This document shows, one piece after another, positions 17,285 through 24,635 of a stretch of 64,000 nt of DNA. The notes beneath the pieces are model-generated. The model had not been told where the DNA came from. It searched no databases and saw only the letters and a list, made by a program, of their open reading frames with translations. This DNA is from Collimonas pratensis (lineage in GTDB: Bacteria > Pseudomonadota > Gammaproteobacteria > Burkholderiales > Burkholderiaceae_D). Position numbers and translations under genes: made by a program. The stretch's first letter is position 1, and each line of letters begins with the position of its first letter. Location of the stretch: positions 2,728,001 to 2,792,000 of the forward strand of contig NZ_CP013234.1 of assembly GCF_001584185.1 (NCBI RefSeq), read 5' to 3'.

Positions 17285-18247
17285 ATGGCAATCCCACAGA
17301 CAATGCTTTCGGTAGTAGCGCGCGACGAGGTGCATTTGCAGTTCATGCTGAAACAGGGCTGCGACCTAGGGCAACTGTTCAAGACGCTCGGCAAGCTCTG
17401 GGAAGCGGAAATTACCGGCATTGCCGATCCGACGCTCAACCGCCATCATCAATTGACCGGCGGCAGCGCCAATGTGGTCCTGGGGTTCAAGCCCGAGCTG
17501 TGGCGGCAGGTCTGTCCGGCGGATGTTCCAGACAATCTTCATTCTTTCGACCAGGATGTCGTCAGCGCCAGCGGCAAGGCCGCCCCCGCCACCCAGCAGG
17601 ATCTGTGGCTCTGGATCACCCAGTCAAACGCCGCAACGCTGTATGACAGCATGAGCAAGGCCATATCCTTGCTGAGCCCGTTTGCCGATCTTGTCAGTGA
17701 ACAGATCTGCTTCCCTTATCACAACAATGTCACCTTCGACGGTTTTGCCGATGGCGTCGCCAATCCCAATCCGTTTCGCGCCAACAGCGTGGCCGTCATT
17801 CCCGACGGTGAAAAAGGTGCGGGCGGATCGACCGTGCTGATCCAGAAATGGCGGATGGAGGTTGATAAACTGCGCAGCTTGCCTGTCCACGAGGCCGAAA
17901 ACGTCTGGGGCAGGACCAAGGCCGGCAGCCACCAGCTATCGCCTTTACCGGACGATTCTCACGTCGGCAGGAACCAGTTCAGAAGAAACGGCGAAGAAAA
18001 AGACATCGTCCGCAGGAACGCTAATTACGGTAACGCGAAAGAAGCGGGAATCATGTTTGTCGGTTTTTGCAACGATATCTCGGTCACCATGGGGATGCTT
18101 GAACAGATGTACGGCGTCGGCCCGGATGGCGTCTCTAAAACCGACCGGCTGCTGGATTTCTCTACCGCGCTTTCCTCGGCGATCTATTTTGTGCCTAGTC
18201 TGGATGCATTGTCGAAAATGAACATTTCACCCGCCGATCCCGACTAG
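17285..18247 (+). CDS. DyP-type heme peroxidase
   Basis: 320 residues. The DyP signature GxxDG appears as DGFADGVANPN near residue 155, with its catalytic aspartate. The proximal heme histidine is likely in DDSHVGRNQFRRNGE near 224, followed by IVRRNANYGNAKEAGIMFVG and the terminal RLLDFSTALSSAIYFVPS. Dye-decolorising peroxidases oxidise phenolic and dye substrates with H2O2. There is no signal peptide and no Tat motif, so this is the cytoplasmic type, sometimes packaged in encapsulins, though no encapsulin gene lies nearby. Confidence 0.92.
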   Translation: MAIPQTMLSVVARDEVHLQFMLKQGCDLGQLFKTLGKLWEAEITGIADPTLNRHHQLTGGSANVVLGFKPELWRQVCPADVPDNLHSFDQDVVSASGKAAPATQQDLWLWITQSNAATLYDSMSKAISLLSPFADLVSEQICFPYHNNVTFDGFADGVANPNPFRANSVAVIPDGEKGAGGSTVLIQKWRMEVDKLRSLPVHEAENVWGRTKAGSHQLSPLPDDSHVGRNQFRRNGEEKDIVRRNANYGNAKEAGIMFVGFCNDISVTMGMLEQMYGVGPDGVSKTDRLLDFSTALSSAIYFVPSLDALSKMNISPADPD

Positions 18248-18352
18248 AGCGATTGTTGTCGCGTGGATATCCAAGGACTGGGTTCCCGGCTTCGCGGGCA
18301 GACCGCCAAATAATCAAATTGCTGTGCAACCGCGCATTTTTTCTGAAAACGG

Positions 18353-18372
18353 TATATGATGACCGTCATGCG
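18353..18372. promoter_or_regulatory. Candidate TetR operator and -10 region at the tetR start
   Basis: TATATGATGACCGTCATGCG is a degenerate copy of the perfect palindrome found at 19020-19039: the first ten bases are identical. It contains TATGAT, a good -10 hexamer, and the ATG at 18368 lies where transcription would begin. The repressor would therefore cover its own promoter and start. Confidence 0.6.
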
Positions 18373-18976
18373 AAATAAATCAACCCATCCAGGCGCCAAG
18401 CGCGCCACCCAGAGTCGCAAGGAAGCGACGCACGAGCGCATCGTCGAGGTGGCTGCGCGCGCGATCCGGCGCAGCGGGTATGCCGGCACCGGGGTGGCGG
18501 ATATCATGAAGGAGGTCGGGCTGACGCACGGCGGTTTTTACGCGCACTTTGCCTCCCGCGAGACACTGCTGGCCGAAGCAGCCGACCGCGCCGGCGCCGA
18601 AGCGGTCAGCCTGTCGGCCGACATCGCCGCCGCCGCGGCGCCAGAGCAGTCCTTGCAAGCGGTGATGCAAGCCTATCTGTCGCAGCAGCACCTGGAAGAC
18701 GTTGAGAACGGCTGCCCGGTGGCCGCGCTTGGCTCGGAGATGCACCGTCAGGCGCCGGAGGTGCGGCATGCGGCCACGCGCCACATCAAGGCCATGATCG
18801 ATATGGTGGCCCGCCAGTTGCCCGATTGGGGAACGCCCGATGCGCACCAGCAGGCCATGTTCATGGTCAGTTCGATGGTCGGCACAATGATGATGGCGCG
18901 CGCGGTCGATGATCCCAGACTGTCCGAGGCCTTGCGCGTAGCCGCGCTCAAGCATTTTTCAGAGGTTGGCAAATAA
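18368..18976 (+). CDS. TetR/AcrR-family repressor
   Basis: About 202 residues. The N-terminal HTH is clear: ATHERIVEVAARAIRRSGY, then GTGVADIMKEVGLTHGGFYAHF, a TetR_N domain with the family's GGFYxHF turn. The C-terminal ligand domain includes ENGCPVAALGSEMHRQAPEV, which places it in the group with a conserved cysteine (TetR_C_16-like). Three in-frame ATGs exist (18356, 18359, 18368). The first two lie inside the operator, so 18368 is preferred, giving a leaderless or near-leaderless mRNA. A strong terminator follows at 18990. It is likely autoregulated and controls the SDR gene downstream. Confidence 0.88.
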   Translation: MRNKSTHPGAKRATQSRKEATHERIVEVAARAIRRSGYAGTGVADIMKEVGLTHGGFYAHFASRETLLAEAADRAGAEAVSLSADIAAAAAPEQSLQAVMQAYLSQQHLEDVENGCPVAALGSEMHRQAPEVRHAATRHIKAMIDMVARQLPDWGTPDAHQQAMFMVSSMVGTMMMARAVDDPRLSEALRVAALKHFSEVGK

Positions 18977-18989
18977 GGCTGGCCTGGCG

Positions 18990-19012
18990 GCCCGTGTTCC
19001 GGGCTTTTTTTT
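18990..19012 (+). terminator. Rho-independent terminator after tetR
   Basis: GCCCG, loop TGTTC, CGGGC and then eight T residues (19005-19012). It separates the regulator transcript from the SDR gene, whose own operator begins 8 bases further on. Confidence 0.8.
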
Positions 19013-19019
19013 GAAGATA

Positions 19020-19039
19020 TATATGATGATCATCATATA
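19020..19039. promoter_or_regulatory. Perfect 20-bp palindromic operator before the SDR gene
   Basis: TATATGATGATCATCATATA equals its own reverse complement over 20 bases. It lies 26 bases before the SDR start codon and after the tetR terminator, and the first ten bases are repeated upstream of tetR at 18353. This is the best candidate binding site for the TetR regulator at 18368. Confidence 0.75.
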
Positions 19040-19065
19040 AAATGACAGTATTGAAAGGAAGCATA

Positions 19066-19920
19066 ATGAACAGCAAGATAGCAATTGTGACCGGAGCATC
19101 ATCTGGAATCGGCGAGGTCACCGCCGAGCGGCTCGTCAAGGCAGGCTACAAGGTGTATGGCAGCAGCCGCCGTGGCGCGCAGGGGCACAGCGGCAAGCGC
19201 GCGTTCGAGATGCTGGCGCTGGATGTCAGCAGCGACGAATCGGTGGCGGCCGCCGTCAAGGAAGTGTTGCGGCTTGAAGGGCGTATCGACCTGCTGGTCA
19301 ACAACGCCGGCTTCGGCGTCGCTCCGGCCGCCGCTGAAGAGAGCTCGATCCGGCAGGCGCAGGCGATCTTCGATACCAACTTCTTCGGGATCGTCCGCAT
19401 GATCCGCGCTGTCGTGCCGCACATGCGACAGCGCGGCAGCGGCCGCATCATCAACATCAGCTCGGTATTGGGTTATGTGCCGATGCCGTACATGGCGCTT
19501 TACTCGGCCACCAAGCATGCGGTGGAAGGCTATTCGGAAGCACTGGACCAGGAACTGCGCACCCAGGGCATCCGTGTTTCGCTGGTCGAGCCGGCCTACA
19601 TCAAGTCGGCGTTCGACGCCAACCAGTTGCAGCCCGATGAGGCGCTCGAGGAGTATCGCGACTTGCGCGCGGGGCTGGATCGGCGCGTGAAGGAAGCGCT
19701 GCAGGGTGCGGATGGTCCGGAGGTAGTGGCGGAGACGGTGCTGCAGGTAGCGCTGGCGGCCAGTCCGAAGGTGCGCTATACCTCGGGCGCGCTGGCTGCT
19801 CGCCTGCGCTTCCTGCGTCGATTCGCGCCCGCCGCGCTGGTCGAAGCCGGTGTGCGCAAGGACTTGCGGCTCGACTCCCAGCCAGCGCTGCGTAAGCCGG
19901 ACATGGCACTGTCACAATGA
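19066..19920 (+). CDS. Short-chain dehydrogenase/reductase
   Basis: 284 residues of classical SDR: cofactor motif VTGASSGIG at residues 7-15, NNAGFGVAPAAAEESS, the catalytic serine in RIINISSVLGYVPMPY, and the YxxxK pair in LYSATKHAVEGYSEAL. The start at 19066 follows AAAGGAAG; an upstream in-frame ATG at 19042 has no ribosome site. It lies behind the palindromic operator and is followed 25 bases later by an MDR oxidoreductase, so the pair should be co-transcribed and derepressed together. The substrate is unknown; many TetR-SDR pairs deal with reactive carbonyls. Confidence 0.9.
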   Translation: MNSKIAIVTGASSGIGEVTAERLVKAGYKVYGSSRRGAQGHSGKRAFEMLALDVSSDESVAAAVKEVLRLEGRIDLLVNNAGFGVAPAAAEESSIRQAQAIFDTNFFGIVRMIRAVVPHMRQRGSGRIINISSVLGYVPMPYMALYSATKHAVEGYSEALDQELRTQGIRVSLVEPAYIKSAFDANQLQPDEALEEYRDLRAGLDRRVKEALQGADGPEVVAETVLQVALAASPKVRYTSGALAARLRFLRRFAPAALVEAGVRKDLRLDSQPALRKPDMALSQ

Positions 19921-19945
19921 TTTACGATAACAACGGGAGCTGCAA

Positions 19946-20947
19946 ATGAAAGCCTATTTCATCAAGCGCTACGGCAAAGCGGAGGTGCTTACTTCGGGTG
20001 AACTGCCCGAGCCGGCATTGCGCGAGGATGACGTCCTGGTGCAGATTCATGCGGCCGGCGTCAATCCGGTGGATTATAAAATCCGCAATGGCGAATTCAA
20101 GCTGCTGTTGCCCTATACAATGCCGCTGATTCTGGGTAGCGATCTGGCCGGCGTGATAGTGCGGGTCGGTGCGCGTGTGCGGCGGTTCAAGGTCGGCGAT
20201 GAAGTCTACGCACGGTCGCACGACGACCGCATCGGCACGTTTGCCGAATTCATCGCGATTAAAGAAGATGCACTGGCCCTCAAGCCAGCCAAGCTGACGA
20301 TGGAGGAGGCTTCCTCGATTCCTCTGGTGGCGCTGACCGCATGGCAGGCGCTGGTCGAAAAGGGCCAGCTGAAGCAGGGACAGAAAGTGCTGATACACGC
20401 TGGTTCGGGCGGTGTCGGCACAATCGCGATCCAGCTGGCCAGGCATATCGGCGCCACGGTCGCCACTACTGCCAGCGCGGCCAACGCCGACATGCTGAAG
20501 GGCCTGGGCGCCGATATCGTCATCGATTACAAGAAGGACGATTTCTCGACCAAGCTGAAAGACTACGACCTGGTGCTCGACACCCAGGGCGGCAACACAC
20601 TGAAAAAATCCCTGAGCGTGCTCAAGCCAGGCGGCAAGCTGATCGGCATCGCCGGGCCGCCCGATCCTGATTTCGCCAGGCAACGCGGCATGAACGGTTT
20701 TTTCCGGCTGGTGATGGGGTTGCTCAGTTACGGCATCCGGAAAGCGGCCAGGCGCAACGGCGCCAGCTACTCCTTCCTTTTCATGAAAGCCAGCGGCCGG
20801 CAGCTGGGCGAAATCAGCAGTTTAATCGAAGCCGGCCACATCCGGCCGGTGGTCGACCGCGTCTTCCCGTTCGAGCAAACCAGGCAGGCGCTGGACTATG
20901 TCGAAACCGGACGCGCGAAAGGAAAGGTTGTGATCAAAGTGCGCTAG
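19946..20947 (+). CDS. NADP-dependent MDR oxidoreductase (quinone oxidoreductase-like)
   Basis: 333 residues of medium-chain reductase without zinc: LPEPALREDDVLVQIHAAGV, GSDLAGVIVRVGARVRRFKVG, and the dinucleotide motif HAGSGGVGTIAIQLARHIGA near residues 151-170. The catalytic-zinc cysteine/histidine set is absent, as in zeta-crystallin-type quinone reductases or 2-alkenal reductases. The GGGAG ribosome site sits just before the ATG. It lies 25 bases after the SDR gene, in the same apparent TetR-controlled unit, suggesting joint reduction of an electrophilic carbonyl or quinone. Confidence 0.9.
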   Translation: MKAYFIKRYGKAEVLTSGELPEPALREDDVLVQIHAAGVNPVDYKIRNGEFKLLLPYTMPLILGSDLAGVIVRVGARVRRFKVGDEVYARSHDDRIGTFAEFIAIKEDALALKPAKLTMEEASSIPLVALTAWQALVEKGQLKQGQKVLIHAGSGGVGTIAIQLARHIGATVATTASAANADMLKGLGADIVIDYKKDDFSTKLKDYDLVLDTQGGNTLKKSLSVLKPGGKLIGIAGPPDPDFARQRGMNGFFRLVMGLLSYGIRKAARRNGASYSFLFMKASGRQLGEISSLIEAGHIRPVVDRVFPFEQTRQALDYVETGRAKGKVVIKVR

Positions 20948-21337
20948 CATGGCGGCGTTATCCATGAAAGGCTTGAAACATTCTGCGGCTTGACACCTTA
21001 TGATTTTTTGCCCAATATCATGCGCATCGGGAAAATGCTCATCCATGAACATTCATCCCGGTGCGCGTTTCCTGTTTCGCAAAGCGCGAGAAAGCAGCTG
21101 AAATCGGCGCAAAATCCACACTTACCAATTGAGGTTGCCCCCCAATCGGCTCACTTTCCTGAGCCTGCACGCTAAACGCCACGCACACGTTTCGCTCCCG
21201 ATCGGGGCGAAGCGCTAAAACACCGCCGCCAGGGCGGCAGGTTGCGTGGCATTTGCAGATTGTTTACCACTGATCGTCAGTGCCCCCTTTTTTTTCTGAT
21301 AGTACATCTTGGCGCCAAGGTGCTTAAGGATTTTTCT
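20948..21337. other. Intergenic region before the first FAD monooxygenase
   Basis: About 390 bases without a convincing gene. An imperfect palindrome lies near 21191-21211 (TTCGCTCCCG-ATCGGGGCGAA), and a short GC stem (GCCGCC-AGG-GCGGC) lies around 21225-21240. Either could end the upstream transcript, but neither has a T-run. Short frames here have no coding character that I recognise. Confidence 0.5.
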
Positions 21338-22876
21338 ATGATTTATGACGTCGTGATTGCCGGCGCCGGCCCGGTCGGCTTGTTTCTTGCCTGTGAGCTC
21401 CGGCTCGCAGAGATCTCGGTGCTGGTGCTGGAACAAGCCGAGGATCCGCTTACTCCGTTGAAGCGGCTTCCATTTGGCATGCGCGGACTGTCGGCGCCCA
21501 CCATCGAAGCTTTCTACCGGCGCGGCTTGCTGGACGATGTGGCGGCGCCGCAACGCGCGAAAGATGAGGCGGAAAGCAGCAGCGCCTCAAGCGCCGGGCG
21601 GGAAGGGCAACAGCCGCGCCGCCAAGCCGGCCATTTCGCCGGCATCCCTTTTGACTACGACAAGATCAACGCCTCGAAATGGCGCTATCGCCTGCCAAGT
21701 CCGGCTGCCACCAGCATGGCGGCCGATATGGAGCGCATCGAAGCCGTCCTGGCCGCCCGCGCGAGCGCGGCTGGGGTCGACATCAGGCGCGGATTCGGCG
21801 TCGAAGGTGTCGACCAGGTGGACGACGAAGTGATCATTCGCGCAGGCGGCGAGACTTTTCATGGGCGCTGGCTGGTCGGTTGCGATGGCGGCCGCAGCAT
21901 CGTGCGTAAGGCAGGGGGCTTTGAATTCACAGGCACTGATGCCGAGTTCACCGGCTATTCCGTCCAGGTCGAGATGGCTGACCCGGATCGGCTCAGCCTG
22001 GGCCGCCACTATACGCCGACAGGCATGTATTTTCAGTCGCGCCCCGGGAGCATCGCGATGGTCGAGTTCGACGGCGGCGCTTTTCACCGAAGCCAGCCGC
22101 TCACGCTCGAGCATGTGCAGGCGGTGCTGCGCCGTATCTCCGGGACCGAGGTCACCCTGACGGCGCTCCAGCTCGGCACCACCTGGACCGACCGCGCTTA
22201 CCAGGCGACGGCTTACCGCAAAGGGCGGCTGCTGCTGGCCGGCGACGCCGCGCACATCCATTCTCCTTTAGGCGGCCAGGGGCTCAACCTCGGCCTGGGC
22301 GACGCGATGAATCTTGGATGGAAGCTTGCCGCCACCATCCGCGGCGACGCTCCGGCCGGCCTGCTTGACAGCTATGCCCGTGAACGGCAGCCGGTGGCGG
22401 CGCAGGTGCTTGACTGGTCACGCGCCCAGGTCGCGCTGATGCGGCCGAGCGCACACTCGCGCGCGCTGGAAGCGATCATCCGCGATCTCATCGATACGGG
22501 CGACGGCGCGACATACTTCGCCGAGCGCGCGTGGGGCGTGTCGCTGCGCTACGATCTTGGCGGCAGTCATCCGCTGGTGGGCCGCAGTGCACCCGATTTC
22601 GAGTTGGCCGATGGCAGCAAGCTTGGCATGCTTCTCAAGAAGGGGAGCGGTCTGTTGCTGGACTTTGACGCCGGCAGGCCGTTGCAGGCGCTGGCCAGCG
22701 GCTGGAGCGACCGGATCATATATGTCGCGAGCGACGTCAAGGATGGCCTGGGCTTGAGCGCAGTATTACTGCGCCCTGACGGCGTGGTTGCCTGGGCTGC
22801 CGAAGCTGAGGCCAATCAGGAGGAAGCGGCGCAGGCTGCGGCGCGATGGTTCGGCGAGCCGCTGACAGCAGTTTAA
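21338..22876 (+). CDS. FAD-dependent aromatic monooxygenase (PheA/TfdB, group A)
   Basis: 512 residues. Rossmann motif VVIAGAGPVGLFLACEL at residues 5-21, the DG motif in WLVGCDGGRSIVRKAGG, and the GD motif in GRLLLAGDAAHIHSPLGG followed by QGLNLGLGDAMNLGWKLA. The C-terminal thioredoxin-like extension (SAPDFELADGSKLGMLLKKG) is typical of phenol hydroxylase and rifampicin monooxygenase relatives. It hydroxylates an aromatic ring using NAD(P)H and O2. AAGGA at 21326-21330, 7 bases before the ATG, fixes the start. A paralogue with the same layout is at 41746. Confidence 0.9.
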   Translation: MIYDVVIAGAGPVGLFLACELRLAEISVLVLEQAEDPLTPLKRLPFGMRGLSAPTIEAFYRRGLLDDVAAPQRAKDEAESSSASSAGREGQQPRRQAGHFAGIPFDYDKINASKWRYRLPSPAATSMAADMERIEAVLAARASAAGVDIRRGFGVEGVDQVDDEVIIRAGGETFHGRWLVGCDGGRSIVRKAGGFEFTGTDAEFTGYSVQVEMADPDRLSLGRHYTPTGMYFQSRPGSIAMVEFDGGAFHRSQPLTLEHVQAVLRRISGTEVTLTALQLGTTWTDRAYQATAYRKGRLLLAGDAAHIHSPLGGQGLNLGLGDAMNLGWKLAATIRGDAPAGLLDSYARERQPVAAQVLDWSRAQVALMRPSAHSRALEAIIRDLIDTGDGATYFAERAWGVSLRYDLGGSHPLVGRSAPDFELADGSKLGMLLKKGSGLLLDFDAGRPLQALASGWSDRIIYVASDVKDGLGLSAVLLRPDGVVAWAAEAEANQEEAAQAAARWFGEPLTAV

Positions 22877-23030
22877 CGCAGGCGGCAGCTTCGACAGAAG
22901 CGCATCGACAGAAGCGCATCGACATGACGCGCGTCCGTTGCCCATGAAGTGACCAGACGAATCAGTTTGCCGTTGACGGCGGGAACGACGTTCAACCGCA
23001 GGCAAGAATGGCGACGGCAGGTCTGGACAC

Positions 23031-24548
23031 CTAGCGCTGCTGCGACGCTTGGTGCAATCGTCCGACTGCCAGCGCCAGTTCATCCGGCGTCATCGATGCA
23101 AATCCCAGCCGCAAGCCGTTGACCGCCTGGTCGAGCGGCGAGAATTGGCGGCCGCTGCGCACGAAGAGCTGCTTGCCGGCGGCCTGCCGCACCATCGCGT
23201 CGACGTCGATGTCTTCCCTGAAAGTGACCCACAAGGCCAGTCCGCCTTCGGGGTTGCGCAGCGTGATGCATTCTCCGAAATGGCCATGTAAGGATTCCAG
23301 CAGGGCATCCTTGCGCGCGCGATAGAGTTTGGAGGCACGCCGCAAATGCCTGCGCAGTTCGCCATCGGCGATCAGGTCGGCCAACATCTTTTGCACGACG
23401 GCATCGCCGTGGGTGGAGATCAGCAACTGATTTTTGTTCAGCGTGCCGATCAGGTTTTCGGGACCGACTACAAAACCGCAGCGGAATGACGAACCCAGCA
23501 GCTTCGACAGCGAGCCGATATAAATCACGTTGCGCTGCCGCGCGTCGCTGGCCAGCGGCAGGTAAGGCCGTCCCTCGAAATGATATTCGTGGTCGTAGTC
23601 TTCTTCGATGATGGTGAAGCGATGCTGCTGCGCCAGTGCCAGCAACTTTTGCCGGCGGTCGACGCGCAGGCTGACCGTGCTCGGAAACTGGTGGTGCGGC
23701 GTCAGGTAAATCAATCGTACCGGCCGTTGCAGGCACAGCGCCTCGATCTGGTCCACCCGGCAGCCGTCCTGATCGACGTCGACCACTTCAATCTGCGCAC
23801 CCAGTGCGCGAAATATCGCCCACGCCGGCGGGTAACTGAGCCGTTCCACCAGTACTAGGTCGCCGGGCCGAATCAGCGCGGCTGCAGCCAGATGCAGCGC
23901 CATCTGCGTGCCTTGTGTGAGGCAGATATTCGATGCACTGGCAGCCAGGCCGCGCGTGCTGCGCAGCATGTCGGCCAGCGCTGTGCACAACTGCTCGGCC
24001 GATTCCTGATTGCCGTACTTGACCCAATTGGATTTGAAGGCTGCCTTCATTGCATTACGATAATAACGATGCAACACGGCTTGCGGCAGCAGGCGATGGT
24101 CGGGCGCACCGTTGTCGAAGTACATGGTGTCGCGCGTTCTGCCGGCCTGCGCTGAGGGGACATGAAGATCGTCGAAGTACAGCGGCAGATCGCTGGCGAC
24201 GAGGTCCGGCGCAAAGCTTGCGTCGTCAGCAGCGCCGCGTTTCTTTTGCGGCGGCTTGCCCGGCGCCGCCGTCGGCGCGAACAGCGTATTGACGAAGGTG
24301 CCGCGGCGCGGTTCGCTGACCAACCAGCCTTTGACGATGGCTTCTTCGTAAGCCAGTATCACGGTCTTGCGATTGACGTCGAGGATATGCGCCAGTTCAC
24401 GCGTGCCGGGCAGGGCGGCGCCGGGCTCCAGACGGCCGCTCTGAATGGCGCCAGCGAGGCAGTCGACGATTTTGCGATAGGAAGCTTTACCGCCTGAATG
24501 GTCGAGATCAAGGTTAAGCAGGAGCTGCCATTTTCTCATCTGGACCAT
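23031..24548 (-). CDS. MocR/PdxR-family regulator, divergent from the ferredoxin-M24 fusion
   Basis: About 505 residues. The GntR winged helix lies at roughly 20-90 (GGKASYRKIVDCLAGAIQSG, LPGTRELAHILDVNRKTVIL), then a charged linker (GKPPQKKRGAADD), then an aminotransferase-like domain with IIEEDYDHEYHFEG near 316 and the PLP lysine in YIGSLSKLLGSSFRCGF near 348. Two starts are possible, 24548 and 24539 (MRKWQLLLNLD). Neither has a clear Shine-Dalgarno. It faces the fusion gene across 87 bases that contain repeated ATGGTYC elements, so it very likely controls that gene. Confidence 0.9.
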   Translation of the reverse strand: MVQMRKWQLLLNLDLDHSGGKASYRKIVDCLAGAIQSGRLEPGAALPGTRELAHILDVNRKTVILAYEEAIVKGWLVSEPRRGTFVNTLFAPTAAPGKPPQKKRGAADDASFAPDLVASDLPLYFDDLHVPSAQAGRTRDTMYFDNGAPDHRLLPQAVLHRYYRNAMKAAFKSNWVKYGNQESAEQLCTALADMLRSTRGLAASASNICLTQGTQMALHLAAAALIRPGDLVLVERLSYPPAWAIFRALGAQIEVVDVDQDGCRVDQIEALCLQRPVRLIYLTPHHQFPSTVSLRVDRRQKLLALAQQHRFTIIEEDYDHEYHFEGRPYLPLASDARQRNVIYIGSLSKLLGSSFRCGFVVGPENLIGTLNKNQLLISTHGDAVVQKMLADLIADGELRRHLRRASKLYRARKDALLESLHGHFGECITLRNPEGGLALWVTFREDIDVDAMVRQAAGKQLFVRSGRQFSPLDQAVNGLRLGFASMTPDELALAVGRLHQASQQR

Positions 24549-24604
24549 GTAAATTATTCAAATCTGGAGGTTTTAATGGTCCTATTCTAACGCCATAATG
24601 GTTC
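24541..24604. promoter_or_regulatory. Repeated ATGGTYC elements in the MocR/fusion divergent promoter
   Basis: TAATGGTCC at 24574-24582 and TAATGGTTC at 24596-24604 are direct repeats spaced 22 bases, two helical turns. A third copy in reverse orientation (TGGACCAT, 24541-24548) covers the regulator start codon. MocR proteins usually bind direct repeats, so this is a plausible operator set. Confidence 0.5.
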
Positions 24605-24635
24605 GTCATTTATTTCATCAGCACACGAGGATACG

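Noticed and set aside
20990..21020. TTGACA box as a promoter
   Set aside because: The nearest -10-like hexamer (TATCAT) is about 20 bases away, too far for a normal sigma-70 promoter, and the start codon is more than 300 bases downstream.
21191..21240. GC-rich hairpins as a terminator
   Set aside because: Imperfect stems without a T-run on either strand.
24577..24591. Five-codon leader ORF after a GGAGG in the divergent promoter
   Set aside because: ATGGTCCTATTCTAA after a Shine-Dalgarno-like GGAGG is tempting as a leader peptide, but the same bases are better explained as a repeated regulator-binding element, and no attenuator structure follows.
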